A stretch of 64,000 nt of DNA, from contig NZ_CP036343.1 of the NCBI RefSeq assembly GCF_007746795.1, positions 916,480 through 980,479 on the forward strand, in the 5' to 3' direction. Of this stretch, positions 10,614-20,427 are shown piece after piece (the stretch's first letter is position 1; each line of letters opens with the position of its first letter). The position numbers and the translations under genes were made by a program. Under the pieces are notes generated by a model. That model was not told the DNA's origin and did not search any database. It saw nothing but the letters and a program-made list of their open reading frames with translations. The DNA comes from Gimesia algae (lineage in GTDB: Bacteria > Planctomycetota > Planctomycetia > Planctomycetales > Planctomycetaceae).

Positions 10614-11083
10614 ATACTATTAGTAGCACGGCAACTGAATTTTCGGATCACCCAGCCGATCCCCATGAACAACACACCGCCCACCGCTGCGCAAACGAGA
10701 TAAAACCCTAAAGTGATCATCACATGAGTCAGACTTGGGGAAACGGCACTCAACTCACCAGAATGTCTCAGCCAGGCGCCCGTTTCAAGATAGTAATACT
10801 GAAAGAGATTCGTTCTCCGCAGAGTACCCGGAGCACCACCTACCCCCAATGAATGGAACCAGAGCCCCATCCCCACAAACACAATCAGAAATCCAGCCAG
10901 AAACCAGGGCCGCAGTCGTTTCCCTTTCGTTTTTGTTTCCTGTTGTCGCTCGTCACCTGTAATAATCCACTTAAAAAAATCCTGAATCGAAATGCTAATC
11001 AATGCTTCAGATTTGTTATTTTCTTTACAGTGCTGGCAGTGTCGCCTTATCAGGCTGCGACCGAACTCTGTTTCTGAGTTCAT
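10610..11083 (-). CDS. Small membrane protein, start uncertain
   Basis: The frame runs in from 11221, but its first part overlaps the preceding gene out of frame and is not credible. A start at the ATG at 11083 (157 residues, overlapping the previous gene by 59 bases) or a TTG at 11002 (about 130 residues, just after that gene's stop) is more plausible. Neither has a good ribosome binding site. The dependable part is a lysine-rich segment followed by two hydrophobic segments (about residues 80-100 and 130-150). No family is recognised. It is probably co-transcribed with the upstream membrane protein gene. Confidence 0.55.
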   Translation of the reverse strand: MNSETEFGRSLIRRHCQHCKENNKSEALISISIQDFFKWIITGDERQQETKTKGKRLRPWFLAGFLIVFVGMGLWFHSLGVGGAPGTLRRTNLFQYYYLETGAWLRHSGELSAVSPSLTHVMITLGFYLVCAAVGGVLFMGIGWVIRKFSCRATNSI

Positions 11084-11990
11084 TAATAAAGGTTTGGTCA
11101 CCTTCTTCCAGGGGAGAGAGGAACAGCAGAAATGCATCGTCATCCGTCGTATTGATTTCGACAATCGTATCATCGATGAAGTTTCCCTCTTCAACAATAA
11201 TGACCTCTGCCACATCTTCATACTTCGCTGCGTAGACCTCTAATACTCCCTCGATTCTCTCATAAGAAACGACACGTTGATCAGTCAACAGATTCCCGTC
11301 ATCTGAAATGGAAGTGATGCCCGCCGAATAAAAATAAAGAACAGTTTCATCCGGCCTGATGATTCCTTCATCAAGAAGCAGTTGTAAGTCACTTTTTGAA
11401 AGCTTGTCGCCCGTAATCACCGCTGAATCGACAAAGGCTCCACTTTCAGCGAGTATTCCGAGTCCAAACAGGCTTAAACCTAAAACGACTAAACTCAGAA
11501 CAATCCCCCCGAGCGGAATCACGAAATAGTAAAACCCGACAGGTGTGGACCGGTAACTGGAATCCGCTTCTTTTCTTAAGCGATGGTAGGCAAAGGAGCC
11601 TCGGATGCCCTTCCAGTAGAAGTAGAGCCAGATCATGGTAAACAGCAGCCCCGAAGGTCGCCCGTTCTCCAGCATTATAAAGATTTTTGCAAAAATGAAA
11701 TAAATAACGAGGGTGACTGCGGCAGTTCTGGAATAGAACCGGAGACCCACCCCGCACGCCAGCACCAGGGCAACATCGATGAAGTTAACCGGATCAGCAA
11801 ATGGTCCGAATACGCCTTCGGCTGAAGAGGCCATCGCAGCGACGATGACTAAGGTACTCATCGCCGCTGAGATAAAGGCAGCGATGGAAGCCTGCTTTAT
11901 ATCATGAGTGGCATCATCCAGATTGTATTCAAATTTCACTCTGTTACCCTGACTGTTTTCAATGAAACAATTTGCTGTAAATCGCGTCAC
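11025..11990 (-). CDS. Multi-pass membrane protein of unknown function
   Basis: A 321-residue protein. The N-terminal 40 residues are polar. Five or so hydrophobic segments lie between residues 35 and 190, including a YFYWKGIRGSFAYHRL loop typical of small bacterial membrane proteins. The last 130 residues are soluble and acidic, with an EVYAAKYEDVAEVIIVEEG-type alternating pattern that suggests a beta-rich pleckstrin-like or sensor domain. No recognisable family motif. It is followed, on the same strand, by another small membrane protein gene that it overlaps or nearly abuts. Confidence 0.75.
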   Translation of the reverse strand: MTRFTANCFIENSQGNRVKFEYNLDDATHDIKQASIAAFISAAMSTLVIVAAMASSAEGVFGPFADPVNFIDVALVLACGVGLRFYSRTAAVTLVIYFIFAKIFIMLENGRPSGLLFTMIWLYFYWKGIRGSFAYHRLRKEADSSYRSTPVGFYYFVIPLGGIVLSLVVLGLSLFGLGILAESGAFVDSAVITGDKLSKSDLQLLLDEGIIRPDETVLYFYSAGITSISDDGNLLTDQRVVSYERIEGVLEVYAAKYEDVAEVIIVEEGNFIDDTIVEINTTDDDAFLLFLSPLEEGDQTFINELRNRVRSQPDKATLPAL

Positions 11991-12088
11991 ATGTCATCAC
12001 AACATTTGAATCGATTCATATGAACAGCACAAGAGTTGATTTAAGTTATTCACCTGACTTCACTAAAAACCAGGCGAGACCTGAAGGC

Positions 12089-12787
12089 TTAAGTCCACTT
12101 CAGACCTTTGGGCAGCTCCGCTGCAGAATAAACCACGTGCAGCACCCGGCGGCGCGCTGGCAGTTTCGCAGCACGGGAACGGTGCACCAGTAGAGGCCGC
12201 ATCAGCAGCACTTCCCCCGGGCCAGCAGGGCAGACTTCAAACGCCTCTTCATTAAACTCTGCTACCGACTCTTCACTCAAGCGTTCCCGATGGCTGCCGG
12301 GCACCACTTCCAGTGCCCCATTCACACCCGGGCAGGCATCTAGATGTACGCGTACCGCCAGCAGTTCCCGTTGCATTTCGACGGGCGGTTCGACATATTG
12401 GACTCCCGCTTTGATTGACCAGTTGGTCCAGCGGGGATCATTTGTTGCACCTGCAATCGGAACGAACAGATCCTGATGCGGTGGCACAAACCAGTTTGCA
12501 GCGGGGCGTTTATCGAACAGCGTCGCGCTGACTAATGCAACCGTTTGTCCCAGGACTCCGCGTGCCAATTCCACCAGTGCACCGTGCTCAAGCAGAGGCC
12601 TGAGAGCAGGCACTGCGAGGAGCGCATTCCGAATCGCATAACGGGTACCATTGCGCCGCCGACGAAAGTTCTCCTGGACAACCGAGTCAAGCACCTCTTC
12701 CAGAATGTCATGAGTACAGGAAGGCAAGGGGGCCGACACTTTCTGGTAACCTGCCTGTTCCAGTTGACAGTCTGTGATCTCTGACAT
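12089..12787 (-). CDS. Phytanoyl-CoA dioxygenase family protein
   Basis: A 232-residue Fe(II)/2-oxoglutarate dioxygenase-fold protein. The HQD motif in VPPHQDLFVP near residue 102 and the distal histidine in LLVHRSRAA near residue 200 give the 2-His-1-carboxylate iron site. The arginine of AKLPARRRV is placed to bind 2-oxoglutarate. The GALEVVPGSHRERL segment is a family signature. The ATG at 12787, preceded by AGGAAA, is preferred to the frame extension to 12841, which has no ribosome binding site. It is monocistronic. The family hydroxylates varied small molecules; the substrate here is unknown. Confidence 0.88.
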   Translation of the reverse strand: MSEITDCQLEQAGYQKVSAPLPSCTHDILEEVLDSVVQENFRRRRNGTRYAIRNALLAVPALRPLLEHGALVELARGVLGQTVALVSATLFDKRPAANWFVPPHQDLFVPIAGATNDPRWTNWSIKAGVQYVEPPVEMQRELLAVRVHLDACPGVNGALEVVPGSHRERLSEESVAEFNEEAFEVCPAGPGEVLLMRPLLVHRSRAAKLPARRRVLHVVYSAAELPKGLKWT

Positions 12788-12971
12788 TACCCGGCTTTTC
12801 CTGTTTGAGTATGCGATATCCGCTTTGAAAACGGGACTCAAGCAGAAATGTTATCAATCAGAATGACGCATTCAAAGTCCATTTCAGTTCTAAATTCCAG
12901 TAGTCTCGTCGATAGAATTCGGTATGTCACGGGCACACTTTCGAACCAAAGGTTGAAACTCATCTTCGGGT

Positions 12972-15900
12972 ATGGCAAAATGTACATATCGCTATCCTGA
13001 AGTGACTGTGATTTCAATCTGCGTTCGAAAGGTGGCTCACTTGCGATTTGCTCTTCTGGGATCAGGACTGTTCTTACTTCTCAGTTCCTGTTCCTGTCAA
13101 AAATCTGTTCCGGCACCTGCCTCTGAACAGTATCAGGGCGACACAATACCCGTAGAGGCACCACCTGCAAATTCAGAAGAACAGCGTCTCTCTCCTCTCA
13201 ATGTCAGCAAAACCAAACCGAGTCAATCGGATCAGGCAAATCTCTCAAAGAGTTCGCCTTCTGATTTTTCTGGTGACCCACTGACAGTAAATCTGCCGGG
13301 AACCTGTCGCGCCGTCGAGGCAGGAGGAGCGGGGCGGTACCTGATTTTTCATCTGGACCATTTGCGGTTACTGGCAATCTTCGATGTGTCCGCGGCTCGC
13401 GTGACGAAATACCTGCCAGTCGAGTCCGATGACATCGCCTTTACTGCGGGTCTTGAGAAACTGGTAGTCGTGCTCCGCGATCAGCAGAAAATACAACGCT
13501 TTGATCTTCAGACACATCAGCTGGAATTGACGCGTCTTCTGAATAATGGAGAAGTTTCTCAGATCAGTATGGGCTCTGCTTCAGCAGGCCCGATCTTTCT
13601 CTGTCGTGGAGACATGTCCGTCAATGCAGAGAATTTTCTCGATCTGCAGACTCTGGAACCAGCCCACCTGAAACGCGGTGGGAGTGACTGGAAGTTCAAA
13701 GACGTCAATACCCGCGACTGTATTGTGCATGCTTCCGCGGATGGCTCGGTCTTCGGAGTCGCACGCCCGGGTGTCGCATCACACAGCGGCTATGGAAACC
13801 TCATCATCAAACGAAACCAGATTCAGGAGTTCTATCAGGACCGAAATCTCGGAGTCAGCCTGCCTGGCCCGGACGGAAGTCTGATTTATTCCTTCTCGGG
13901 AATTTATACGAACACCCTCATTAAAGTTCTGGCGGAAAATCATTCCCGCGCGATTCCCGCTTCTCTCGGAAATCTGTATATGCGAGTCAGGGCCGACAGT
14001 CCGAATGTTACAATTCATCAGCAGCATGATCCCCGGCCACTCCTTACCATTCCCCAGGTCGTACCTTCCATCTCCAGGCGTGACTGGCACAAGGATTTCT
14101 TCGTGAGAGAAACTCCTCAGATACTACGTCTGCATTATTTCCCCGATATGGATCTGCTGGCTTACCTACCCGCCACCAACAGTCAGGTTGTCCTGCATCG
14201 GGTTCACCTGCAGCAGGCTCTGGACAAGTCACCTCTTGATTATCTGTTAATCACCAGCCAACCCAGGAATACTGCAAAACAGGGAGACTTCTACCAATAC
14301 CAGCTAAATGCCAAAGCAAAGCAGTTGCCGATTCAGACCTCGATCGAAGTCGGCCCGGAAGGTATGACGATTACTCCACAAGATACCTTGATCTGGCAAA
14401 TCCCAGTAGCATTCAAACGGGAGACAGAAACAGTCATACTTTCAGTTAAAGATGCAACCGGGCAGGAAGTTTTCCAGACCTGGCAGATTGACATCCAAGG
14501 TCAGCAAATTCGAAAAAACAAGACAGCATCTTCCGTTGCCGGAAAACCATCTCCACTACATCAGCCTGAGCCTGGCACTCATCAAAAATCGACAATTCCA
14601 AAAGCCACACTAATTCAGCCTGAACCGCATCAACGGACAGTCAACCTTCCGGGAAGCATTGATGACCTGGTCGTCTGTGGCGGGGGACGTTACCTGATTC
14701 TGCATCTTCTTGATCTGCATCAGCTGGCGGTCTTCGACACGAACAAATCAGCCGTTGTAAAATATATCCCCGTTAATTCTGACGATATCCTGTTCACGGC
14801 TGGCGCAGATGATCTGATCATTCTGTTGCGCGACAGGCAGATTTTTGAACGCTGGAATCTCAAGACCTTTCAGCGCGAACTCACGGTTGCTTCCCCTATT
14901 GCTGATCGGATCGCTGCCCTGGTAATGGGATACGATTCCGCGGGTCCCCTCGTGCTGTTTACTGGCGACGACATGAGGAAGATGAAGGTTCATTTCTTCA
15001 ATCCTGAGACGATGCGGGAACGGAAGTATCAGTCGCAGCATCCTCTGCGCGTCTCTGTTGAACCGCACCACGTCAAAGCCTCCGCTGACGGGACGTTGAT
15101 CTCTTATGGAGCCGCGGGGGTGCTGATTCTGGAAGACCAGAAGGTCAGCAACCATCCGACGCAGATTCCCTCTCCCTTTGTCCTGCTCCCCAGTGCAGAC
15201 GGATCAGTCGTGTATACACCACACGGCTTCATGTCGCGACAGATGAATCCCATTAACCGGGACGACCCACGCAGTATTCCCATCCCTTCCGTGCAGCCCG
15301 GCTTTTATCTGATGGCAAAAGAACAGCCACAACACAAAACGAAAAAAGAGTTCTACCTCTATTCTAAAGGGGCAAAAACCCCATTGGCTCAATTGACCAG
15401 TGTCAACCCGACCCTCAGTGACAGTGAACGCCAAAAGGCTCCCGGTCCGCATGTGATGGCGTTGTCGAAACATTTCCAGTATTTGCCCTTCGAGAATCTA
15501 TTGATTCAAATCCCCGCCACGAAGCAGAGTCTGATCCTGCACGAGATCAACCTGGAAAATCTGCTGAAACAGTCGGACCAGAACTATCTGTTTGCCGTCT
15601 CACACCCGCTGTCAGCAGCCATCCGCGGAAAGCACTGGATCAGCCAGATGGATGTCAGATCGAAACAGGGAGGTGTGAAATATCAACTCGAGGCGGGGCC
15701 TGAATGCATGTTTGTTTCTCCCACGGGCCTGCTCTCCTGGCAGGTTCCCGCCGATTTTCCGAAGTCCCGAGTCTCACTGATTCTGTCGATCACAGATTCT
15801 TCAGGTCAGCAGTTTTTTCAAACTGATAGACTCAGAGTAAAAGGCCCCAGCCGTCAAATAGAGACAGCCCCCCAGCCTGACTCCTCTCCAGAAAAGACTG

Positions 15901-15977
15901 TTTCGACACAGAACGCAGATCCAGTTATCGCCAGAAAACCGGACCGTGAGGAACCGCTTACTGCGAGAAAGCCATAA
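12972..15977 (+). CDS. Large lipoprotein with internal duplication (beta-propeller-like)
   Basis: A 1001-residue protein with a lipoprotein signal ending in LLLSSC, lipidated cysteine about residue 40; a start at an internal GTG (residue 21) would give a more usual signal length. A low-complexity linker rich in Ser, Pro and Gln follows. Two long homologous halves then start near residues 103 and 555, each opening with a TVNLPG motif and sharing GRYLI.HL, SDDI.FTAG and LRD patterns reminiscent of WD40/YncE-like blades. Each half ends in an Ig/cadherin-like strand block (EVGPEGMTI.P....WQIP and EAGPECMFVSPTGLLSWQVP). It is predicted to be a membrane-anchored, surface or periplasmic binding protein. 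No enzyme motif is visible. Confidence 0.88.
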   Translation: MAKCTYRYPEVTVISICVRKVAHLRFALLGSGLFLLLSSCSCQKSVPAPASEQYQGDTIPVEAPPANSEEQRLSPLNVSKTKPSQSDQANLSKSSPSDFSGDPLTVNLPGTCRAVEAGGAGRYLIFHLDHLRLLAIFDVSAARVTKYLPVESDDIAFTAGLEKLVVVLRDQQKIQRFDLQTHQLELTRLLNNGEVSQISMGSASAGPIFLCRGDMSVNAENFLDLQTLEPAHLKRGGSDWKFKDVNTRDCIVHASADGSVFGVARPGVASHSGYGNLIIKRNQIQEFYQDRNLGVSLPGPDGSLIYSFSGIYTNTLIKVLAENHSRAIPASLGNLYMRVRADSPNVTIHQQHDPRPLLTIPQVVPSISRRDWHKDFFVRETPQILRLHYFPDMDLLAYLPATNSQVVLHRVHLQQALDKSPLDYLLITSQPRNTAKQGDFYQYQLNAKAKQLPIQTSIEVGPEGMTITPQDTLIWQIPVAFKRETETVILSVKDATGQEVFQTWQIDIQGQQIRKNKTASSVAGKPSPLHQPEPGTHQKSTIPKATLIQPEPHQRTVNLPGSIDDLVVCGGGRYLILHLLDLHQLAVFDTNKSAVVKYIPVNSDDILFTAGADDLIILLRDRQIFERWNLKTFQRELTVASPIADRIAALVMGYDSAGPLVLFTGDDMRKMKVHFFNPETMRERKYQSQHPLRVSVEPHHVKASADGTLISYGAAGVLILEDQKVSNHPTQIPSPFVLLPSADGSVVYTPHGFMSRQMNPINRDDPRSIPIPSVQPGFYLMAKEQPQHKTKKEFYLYSKGAKTPLAQLTSVNPTLSDSERQKAPGPHVMALSKHFQYLPFENLLIQIPATKQSLILHEINLENLLKQSDQNYLFAVSHPLSAAIRGKHWISQMDVRSKQGGVKYQLEAGPECMFVSPTGLLSWQVPADFPKSRVSLILSITDSSGQQFFQTDRLRVKGPSRQIETAPQPDSSPEKTVSTQNADPVIARKPDREEPLTARKP

Positions 15978-15989
15978 CAAGCCTCAGGT

Positions 15990-16016
15990 ATCAACGTCGA
16001 TGAAACGTTTTTTGTA
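15990..16016. terminator. Possible weak terminator between convergent genes
   Basis: A five-base stem (AACGT/ACGTT) closes a short loop and is followed by a run of T on the plus strand, just after the stop of the large lipoprotein gene. The stem is short, so this is tentative. Confidence 0.3.
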
Positions 16017-16316
16017 TTAACGGGATGATGGTTTGATCCGCAAAACGCCCAGATATAATCCGGTCATCACAGACAGATTCACCAGAAAAACACTGACAAT
16101 TACAGCAGCCAGCAGATACATCGATAAAACGGTCAGTGAAAATCGATCCGTGTTATACAGCCCGAAATTATAATAGACGCCCACCAGGTAACTCAGCCCA
16201 AAACAGCCAAATACGATTCCCGTAAGGTAGACAGTCCCGACTTTCAGACCAAATTGTGACAGACACCGGCTCCCCGTTGCCCACAGACAGAGCAGCACCA
16301 GAAAGATTCCATATAC
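16017..16316 (-). CDS. Small four-helix membrane protein, unknown
   Basis: About 99 residues from an ATG at 16316; the frame also allows a TTG start at 16349, giving 110 residues. Three to four hydrophobic segments cover nearly the whole length, and a short basic tail ends in RIKPSSR. No family motif. It lies 59 bp downstream of the methyltransferase gene on the same strand and is convergent with the large lipoprotein gene. Confidence 0.6.
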   Translation of the reverse strand, partial: VYGIFLVLLCLWATGSRCLSQFGLKVGTVYLTGIVFGCFGLSYLVGVYYNFGLYNTDRFSLTVLSMYLLAAVIVSVFLVNLSVMTGLYLGVLRIKPSSR

Positions 16317-16375
16317 CATTCCACTCACCACACAGATTCCCTGAAACAATAAACCATAAATCAGATCAACACAAC

Positions 16376-17146
16376 TCAGCGATACGCCACAATAAATAAC
16401 CGCCGAAACGGAAACAGCACCTTACCGTTTTTCTGGAGCGGATAGGCGGGTTTGTAGCGTTCCAGTAATTCTGCTTCGAAGCGGGCACGCTCACGATCAT
16501 CGGGTAATGCTTCCAGATAAGGTCTGAGCCCCGTCCCTCGAAACCATTCCAGAATTGATTGCACACTCTCCATGATATGGATGTATTTCGTTTCCCAGAG
16601 CTCAATCTCGGAACTCAGCGGCGCAAGCAGATCGTAATAAAACGACCGCGATTCAGAGCCCAGCGCCTCCCGGGCCTCTGCGGTCTGCGCATTCCACTCC
16701 GGCAGTTCCGAGACTTCCTTGACAAGGTAGTGCAGGGGAGAGTCGTAATGCATCGGCAGTTGTACGGCCAGAGCGCCTCCCGGTTTCAGAAAACTCATCA
16801 GCCGGGGAAGGAGAGATTCATGACTTGGCACCCACTGCAGCACCGCATTCGAAAACAGCAGATCATACCTGGTGTCCGGTTTCCAACTGGTAACATCCGA
16901 CTGGAACCAGTGTATCTCAGGCTGAGACTCTCGCGCAGTTTCCAGCATTTCAGCCGAGCTATCCATACCGCTGAGTTCCGCTTTCGGCCAGCGTTTTGCC
17001 AGTACCGCCGTACTGTTGCCAGGGCCACATCCTACATCCACAATCCGTCGGGGTGATTCCAGCCGCAAGCGTGCTGCCAGATCGATGGCAGGCTGCGTCC
17101 GTTCACGCTGAAATTTCAAATATTGATCCGCATCCCAGACAGGCAT
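16376..17146 (-). CDS. tam: Trans-aconitate 2-methyltransferase
   Basis: A 256-residue class I SAM-dependent methyltransferase. Motif I is VDVGCGPGNST (near residue 35), followed by the acidic ribose-binding residue in SGMDSSAEML and motif IV in DLLFSNAVLQWVP. The C-terminal layout with ERARFEAELLERY and a final LFPFRRLFIVAYR matches the Tam family, which methylates the spontaneously formed inhibitor trans-aconitate. The ATG at 17146 has AAGGAACCAGGGA just upstream and starts at MPVWDADQYLKF, the usual Tam N-terminus, so the 22-residue upstream extension is rejected. Family assignment is firm; the exact substrate is inferred. Confidence 0.9.
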   Translation of the reverse strand: MPVWDADQYLKFQRERTQPAIDLAARLRLESPRRIVDVGCGPGNSTAVLAKRWPKAELSGMDSSAEMLETARESQPEIHWFQSDVTSWKPDTRYDLLFSNAVLQWVPSHESLLPRLMSFLKPGGALAVQLPMHYDSPLHYLVKEVSELPEWNAQTAEAREALGSESRSFYYDLLAPLSSEIELWETKYIHIMESVQSILEWFRGTGLRPYLEALPDDRERARFEAELLERYKPAYPLQKNGKVLFPFRRLFIVAYR

Positions 17147-17349
17147 TCCCTGGTTCCTTAAGCAGCCGTTGAAATCAACAAACCCTGATCCCTCAGTGTG
17201 TTGTTTCTTCACACAACATCAGGACAATGATAAATGACGGCAGGTTCACTCAGGGTCGGAGTCGAACGCGGAAGGATTCTGAGTCAGTTAAATACCTTTC
17301 CATACGGTTTCATCGTGGAATAGCCTTCAATCTGATTTCAGAAATCGAT

Positions 17350-20300
17350 TCAATCGACATCACCCAGAACATTTCGAATTTTCTGAGCTAAGAGACCGAT
17401 CTTCGCCGGTTTTTGGACCAATTCATAATCGTTGATATCTTGCAGAACTTCTCCCGTCATCCCGGACAAGTAGAGGACTTTCAATTCAGGATCCTGTTGC
17501 GTTAACTGTTTTGCCAGTTGCTGTCCATTCATATCCGGCATGTTAAAGTCAGTCAATAACAGTGAGATTTTGCCTATATGGGATCTGGCCGCCTGAATGG
17601 CCTTACTCGGACCTAAGGCCTTGATGACTGAATATCCTAATTTTTCCAGTAACGCTGAGACAACGGTAAGCACTGATTCCTCATCATCACAGACCAGAAG
17701 CGTTTCGGTGCCGCCTGTAATCGGATCTTGGGAAGCAGGGGGAGCAACACTTTGCGCGTCTATTGTTTTTCCTTGATCCTGGGGGAGATAGATTCGGAAC
17801 TCGGTTCCTGCTCCCAGTTGACTCTCCACCGAGATAAATCCACCGTTATTAGAAATATCTCTGAATACTGTGGAAAGACCAAGTCCGGTCCCCATCTCTG
17901 CAGGTTTGGTTGTGAAGAATGGTTCAAAAACCTGCTCTACTGTTTCCGCGGACATCCCGCAACCATTATCAATCACGCAAAACCGTGAATAGGATCCGGG
18001 AAGTGTCCCATATTCACGAGAAATCTGATCTTCAGTAAGGAGAACATTCTTCGTACTGATTATCAGAGTCCCCCCTTCAGGCATCGCATCACGCGCATTG
18101 ACCACCAGATTCATTAAGGCCTGTTCGATTTCAGCTTCGTCTGCCCAGGCAGGTTTCGTATTCGGGTCCAGGCTTAGCCTTAGAATAATTGTTTCTCCCA
18201 AAATCCGCTGGAACATATTCTGATTGCCAGCGATCATCGTGTTCAGATTAATCCAGGAGGTATTTGGCTCTTTCTTTCGGCCAAAAGCCAGCATCTGCTT
18301 TATCAGGTCGGTAGCACGCTCACCGGAATTTTTGATTTCCTGCAAGGGGCCTCGATACTCTTCAGGCAACTCGTTTTCCGGTGTCAGCTGCAGTAGCTCC
18401 GCATTCATATTAATACCCACGAGAATATTATTGAACTCGTGAGCCACTTCAGCCGCTAATTGTCCGATGGCTTTCATTTTCTGACCATGCTGCAGCTGAA
18501 TCTGCAGTTGCCGATTGAGTTCCATGGCATGTTTCTGTTCGGTCAGGTCCTTAAACATGACTAGCAGTAATGGTTCCCCGGCAGTTTGAATCAAACAGGA
18601 ATAACATTGGATAGATCGTTTTTTACCGCTTTTGATCTGAAGTAATGATTCCTGATCGTAACCCATTCCTTCCGTTCGCGCAATTCTGACGATTTCCTCC
18701 CAGTGTGCTTTATCAGAAAATAAATTGAGTTCATGAATGGTTTTTCCAATAACTTCCGCACGTGCATACTGCGTTGTCTTTAGAAAAGACTCATTCACAT
18801 CACGCAATTGTTCTGTATCAAAATTAATGATCACCTGGCCCAGTGGATTCAGATCAAAAATCTTGGAAAACCGTTCCTCAGATATTTGTAATGCGTTTTC
18901 ATTTTTTTTACGGACGATTTCATTCCGATGTGCTCTGAATAGAGTCCCACCGGTAACAAGCAGGGGTTTAATAAATTCGACAAATTCTTCATTGTACCCG
19001 GTTGGTCGGTTTGCAATAACCGCCACTCCCGTCAGATCTCCCTGTGAGTAAATCGGCAGGCTGAGACAAGAACTCATCCTCTCTTCAAACAGTTCTTCCG
19101 CCAGTCTGCCGAGTTGTGGTACTTCAGTGGGCTGACTGAAAATAACCTCTTCTCCAGTTCTCATAATCTGGTCAAACAATGCTTTCAGAGAACCGGATTC
19201 CTGTTTCGTTGAAAGTGTGACGGTGTGAAATTCCGTCAATTCTATGTGGGGAGACAGACACTTGCTGGCTCGAATATTCAGACAGGGGGAGCCTGATTCT
19301 GTCTTCTGAACATCAGCAATGAATCCGAACTCGCTGTCTGAAGTCCTCAATAGTGTCAGTAACAGGTCTTCAAATACCTGGTCAGACTCTGAATCGACAA
19401 TGTAATGCTCCAGCAGGTTTCGAATGGATTCAATCAAATGAAACGAGGTGCGCAATTCCTCTTCATACAACACCTGTCGGGTGATATCGGTTCGAACACC
19501 GGCAATCCCACCTCCTGCTGTTTTTTGTTCCGAGATCAGTAACCAGCGACCATTTCCTAATTTTTGCCGATGACTTCCTTTCGGATTCTGGTGCTGTTTC
19601 ACACGCTCCTGGATCCACTCTTCTTCTCTCCCTACAGCATCCACGATTTGCCCTCGATGGGCCGAGATTCGGATATGATCTTCAAACCGTTGTCCGGGAG
19701 TCAAAAGGTCTGCGCTTTCCACATAGAATTCGCGGAACTTGGAATTACACATTACGAGCCGGTCGTCGGCATCATAAAGCGCGAATCCTTCCGTCAGAGA
19801 TTCGATGGCCTCTGTCAACTGGACACGCAATCGATGAGATTCCTCTTCGCTTTTCTGCAGGTTCTGTTCGACCTGCGCGTGTTCGATTGCAATCGCTGCC
19901 AGATACACTGCCTGTTCAATGAGCTGCAGGTGAAATTGACTTGGCTTACAGGGTTTATGGTAGTAAATGGCAAAGGTACCCAGAACGGCTCCCGTTGAGG
20001 AGCGAATCGGTGTCGACCAGCAGGCGCGCAGATCATAGATTAACGCCAGTTCTTTAAAGTCTTTCCACAAAGGATCGTTTGCAATATCTGCGACGACAAT
20101 CTGTTGATTTAGATACGCGGCAGTCCCACACGATCCTATATTCTGACCAATTTTTATACCATTAATGCTACGAATATAATCTTCAATGCTACGAATATAA
20201 TCTTCTGGCAAATTGGGGGCGGCACCATGTCTGAGTTGATTTTCGTCATCCAAAAGCAGAATTGAACAGATCATTTCTTTGCTGTTCGTTTCGATATATT

Positions 20301-20427
20301 CCACCAGCGTATTCAAGGTAGCCTTGAGAGAGACCCCTTTGCTGATCAGCTCCAGAATAATTTTGATATCAGGTAATACATTTAAGGACTTTTGTTCTGC
20401 AAGAACCTCGATACCATCATCATTCAT
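17350..20427 (-). CDS. GAF/PAS hybrid sensor histidine kinase with receiver
   Basis: A 1025-residue soluble kinase. Order: GAF (about 25-190), PAS-like (210-330), GAF (345-520), PAS (535-650), phosphoacceptor helix with the H-box VAHEFNN (about residue 663), HATPase with VVNARDAMP, DNGCGM and GTGLGLS (about 760-880), and a C-terminal receiver (912-1025) with a phosphoacceptor Asp in LLLTDFNMPD and the acidic pair in CDDEES. No membrane segments, so it is probably cytosolic. GAF1 contains a perfect in-frame 21-bp tandem duplication at 20164-20205, which doubles a seven-residue unit (EDYIRSI). No cognate regulator is adjacent. The ligand is unknown. Confidence 0.92.
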   Translation of the reverse strand: MNDDGIEVLAEQKSLNVLPDIKIILELISKGVSLKATLNTLVEYIETNSKEMICSILLLDDENQLRHGAAPNLPEDYIRSIEDYIRSINGIKIGQNIGSCGTAAYLNQQIVVADIANDPLWKDFKELALIYDLRACWSTPIRSSTGAVLGTFAIYYHKPCKPSQFHLQLIEQAVYLAAIAIEHAQVEQNLQKSEEESHRLRVQLTEAIESLTEGFALYDADDRLVMCNSKFREFYVESADLLTPGQRFEDHIRISAHRGQIVDAVGREEEWIQERVKQHQNPKGSHRQKLGNGRWLLISEQKTAGGGIAGVRTDITRQVLYEEELRTSFHLIESIRNLLEHYIVDSESDQVFEDLLLTLLRTSDSEFGFIADVQKTESGSPCLNIRASKCLSPHIELTEFHTVTLSTKQESGSLKALFDQIMRTGEEVIFSQPTEVPQLGRLAEELFEERMSSCLSLPIYSQGDLTGVAVIANRPTGYNEEFVEFIKPLLVTGGTLFRAHRNEIVRKKNENALQISEERFSKIFDLNPLGQVIINFDTEQLRDVNESFLKTTQYARAEVIGKTIHELNLFSDKAHWEEIVRIARTEGMGYDQESLLQIKSGKKRSIQCYSCLIQTAGEPLLLVMFKDLTEQKHAMELNRQLQIQLQHGQKMKAIGQLAAEVAHEFNNILVGINMNAELLQLTPENELPEEYRGPLQEIKNSGERATDLIKQMLAFGRKKEPNTSWINLNTMIAGNQNMFQRILGETIILRLSLDPNTKPAWADEAEIEQALMNLVVNARDAMPEGGTLIISTKNVLLTEDQISREYGTLPGSYSRFCVIDNGCGMSAETVEQVFEPFFTTKPAEMGTGLGLSTVFRDISNNGGFISVESQLGAGTEFRIYLPQDQGKTIDAQSVAPPASQDPITGGTETLLVCDDEESVLTVVSALLEKLGYSVIKALGPSKAIQAARSHIGKISLLLTDFNMPDMNGQQLAKQLTQQDPELKVLYLSGMTGEVLQDINDYELVQKPAKIGLLAQKIRNVLGDVD
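20164..20205. repeat. 21-bp perfect tandem duplication inside the kinase gene
   Basis: Two identical 21-bp units stand head to tail and are in frame with the kinase. They add an extra EDYIRSI heptapeptide to the first GAF domain. The perfect identity, including synonymous positions, points to a recent duplication by slippage. Confidence 0.95.

Noticed and set aside
11084..11221. Upstream part of the frame ending at 10610
   Set aside because: It overlaps the 321-residue membrane gene out of phase, with no independent sign of coding, so only the later part is accepted.
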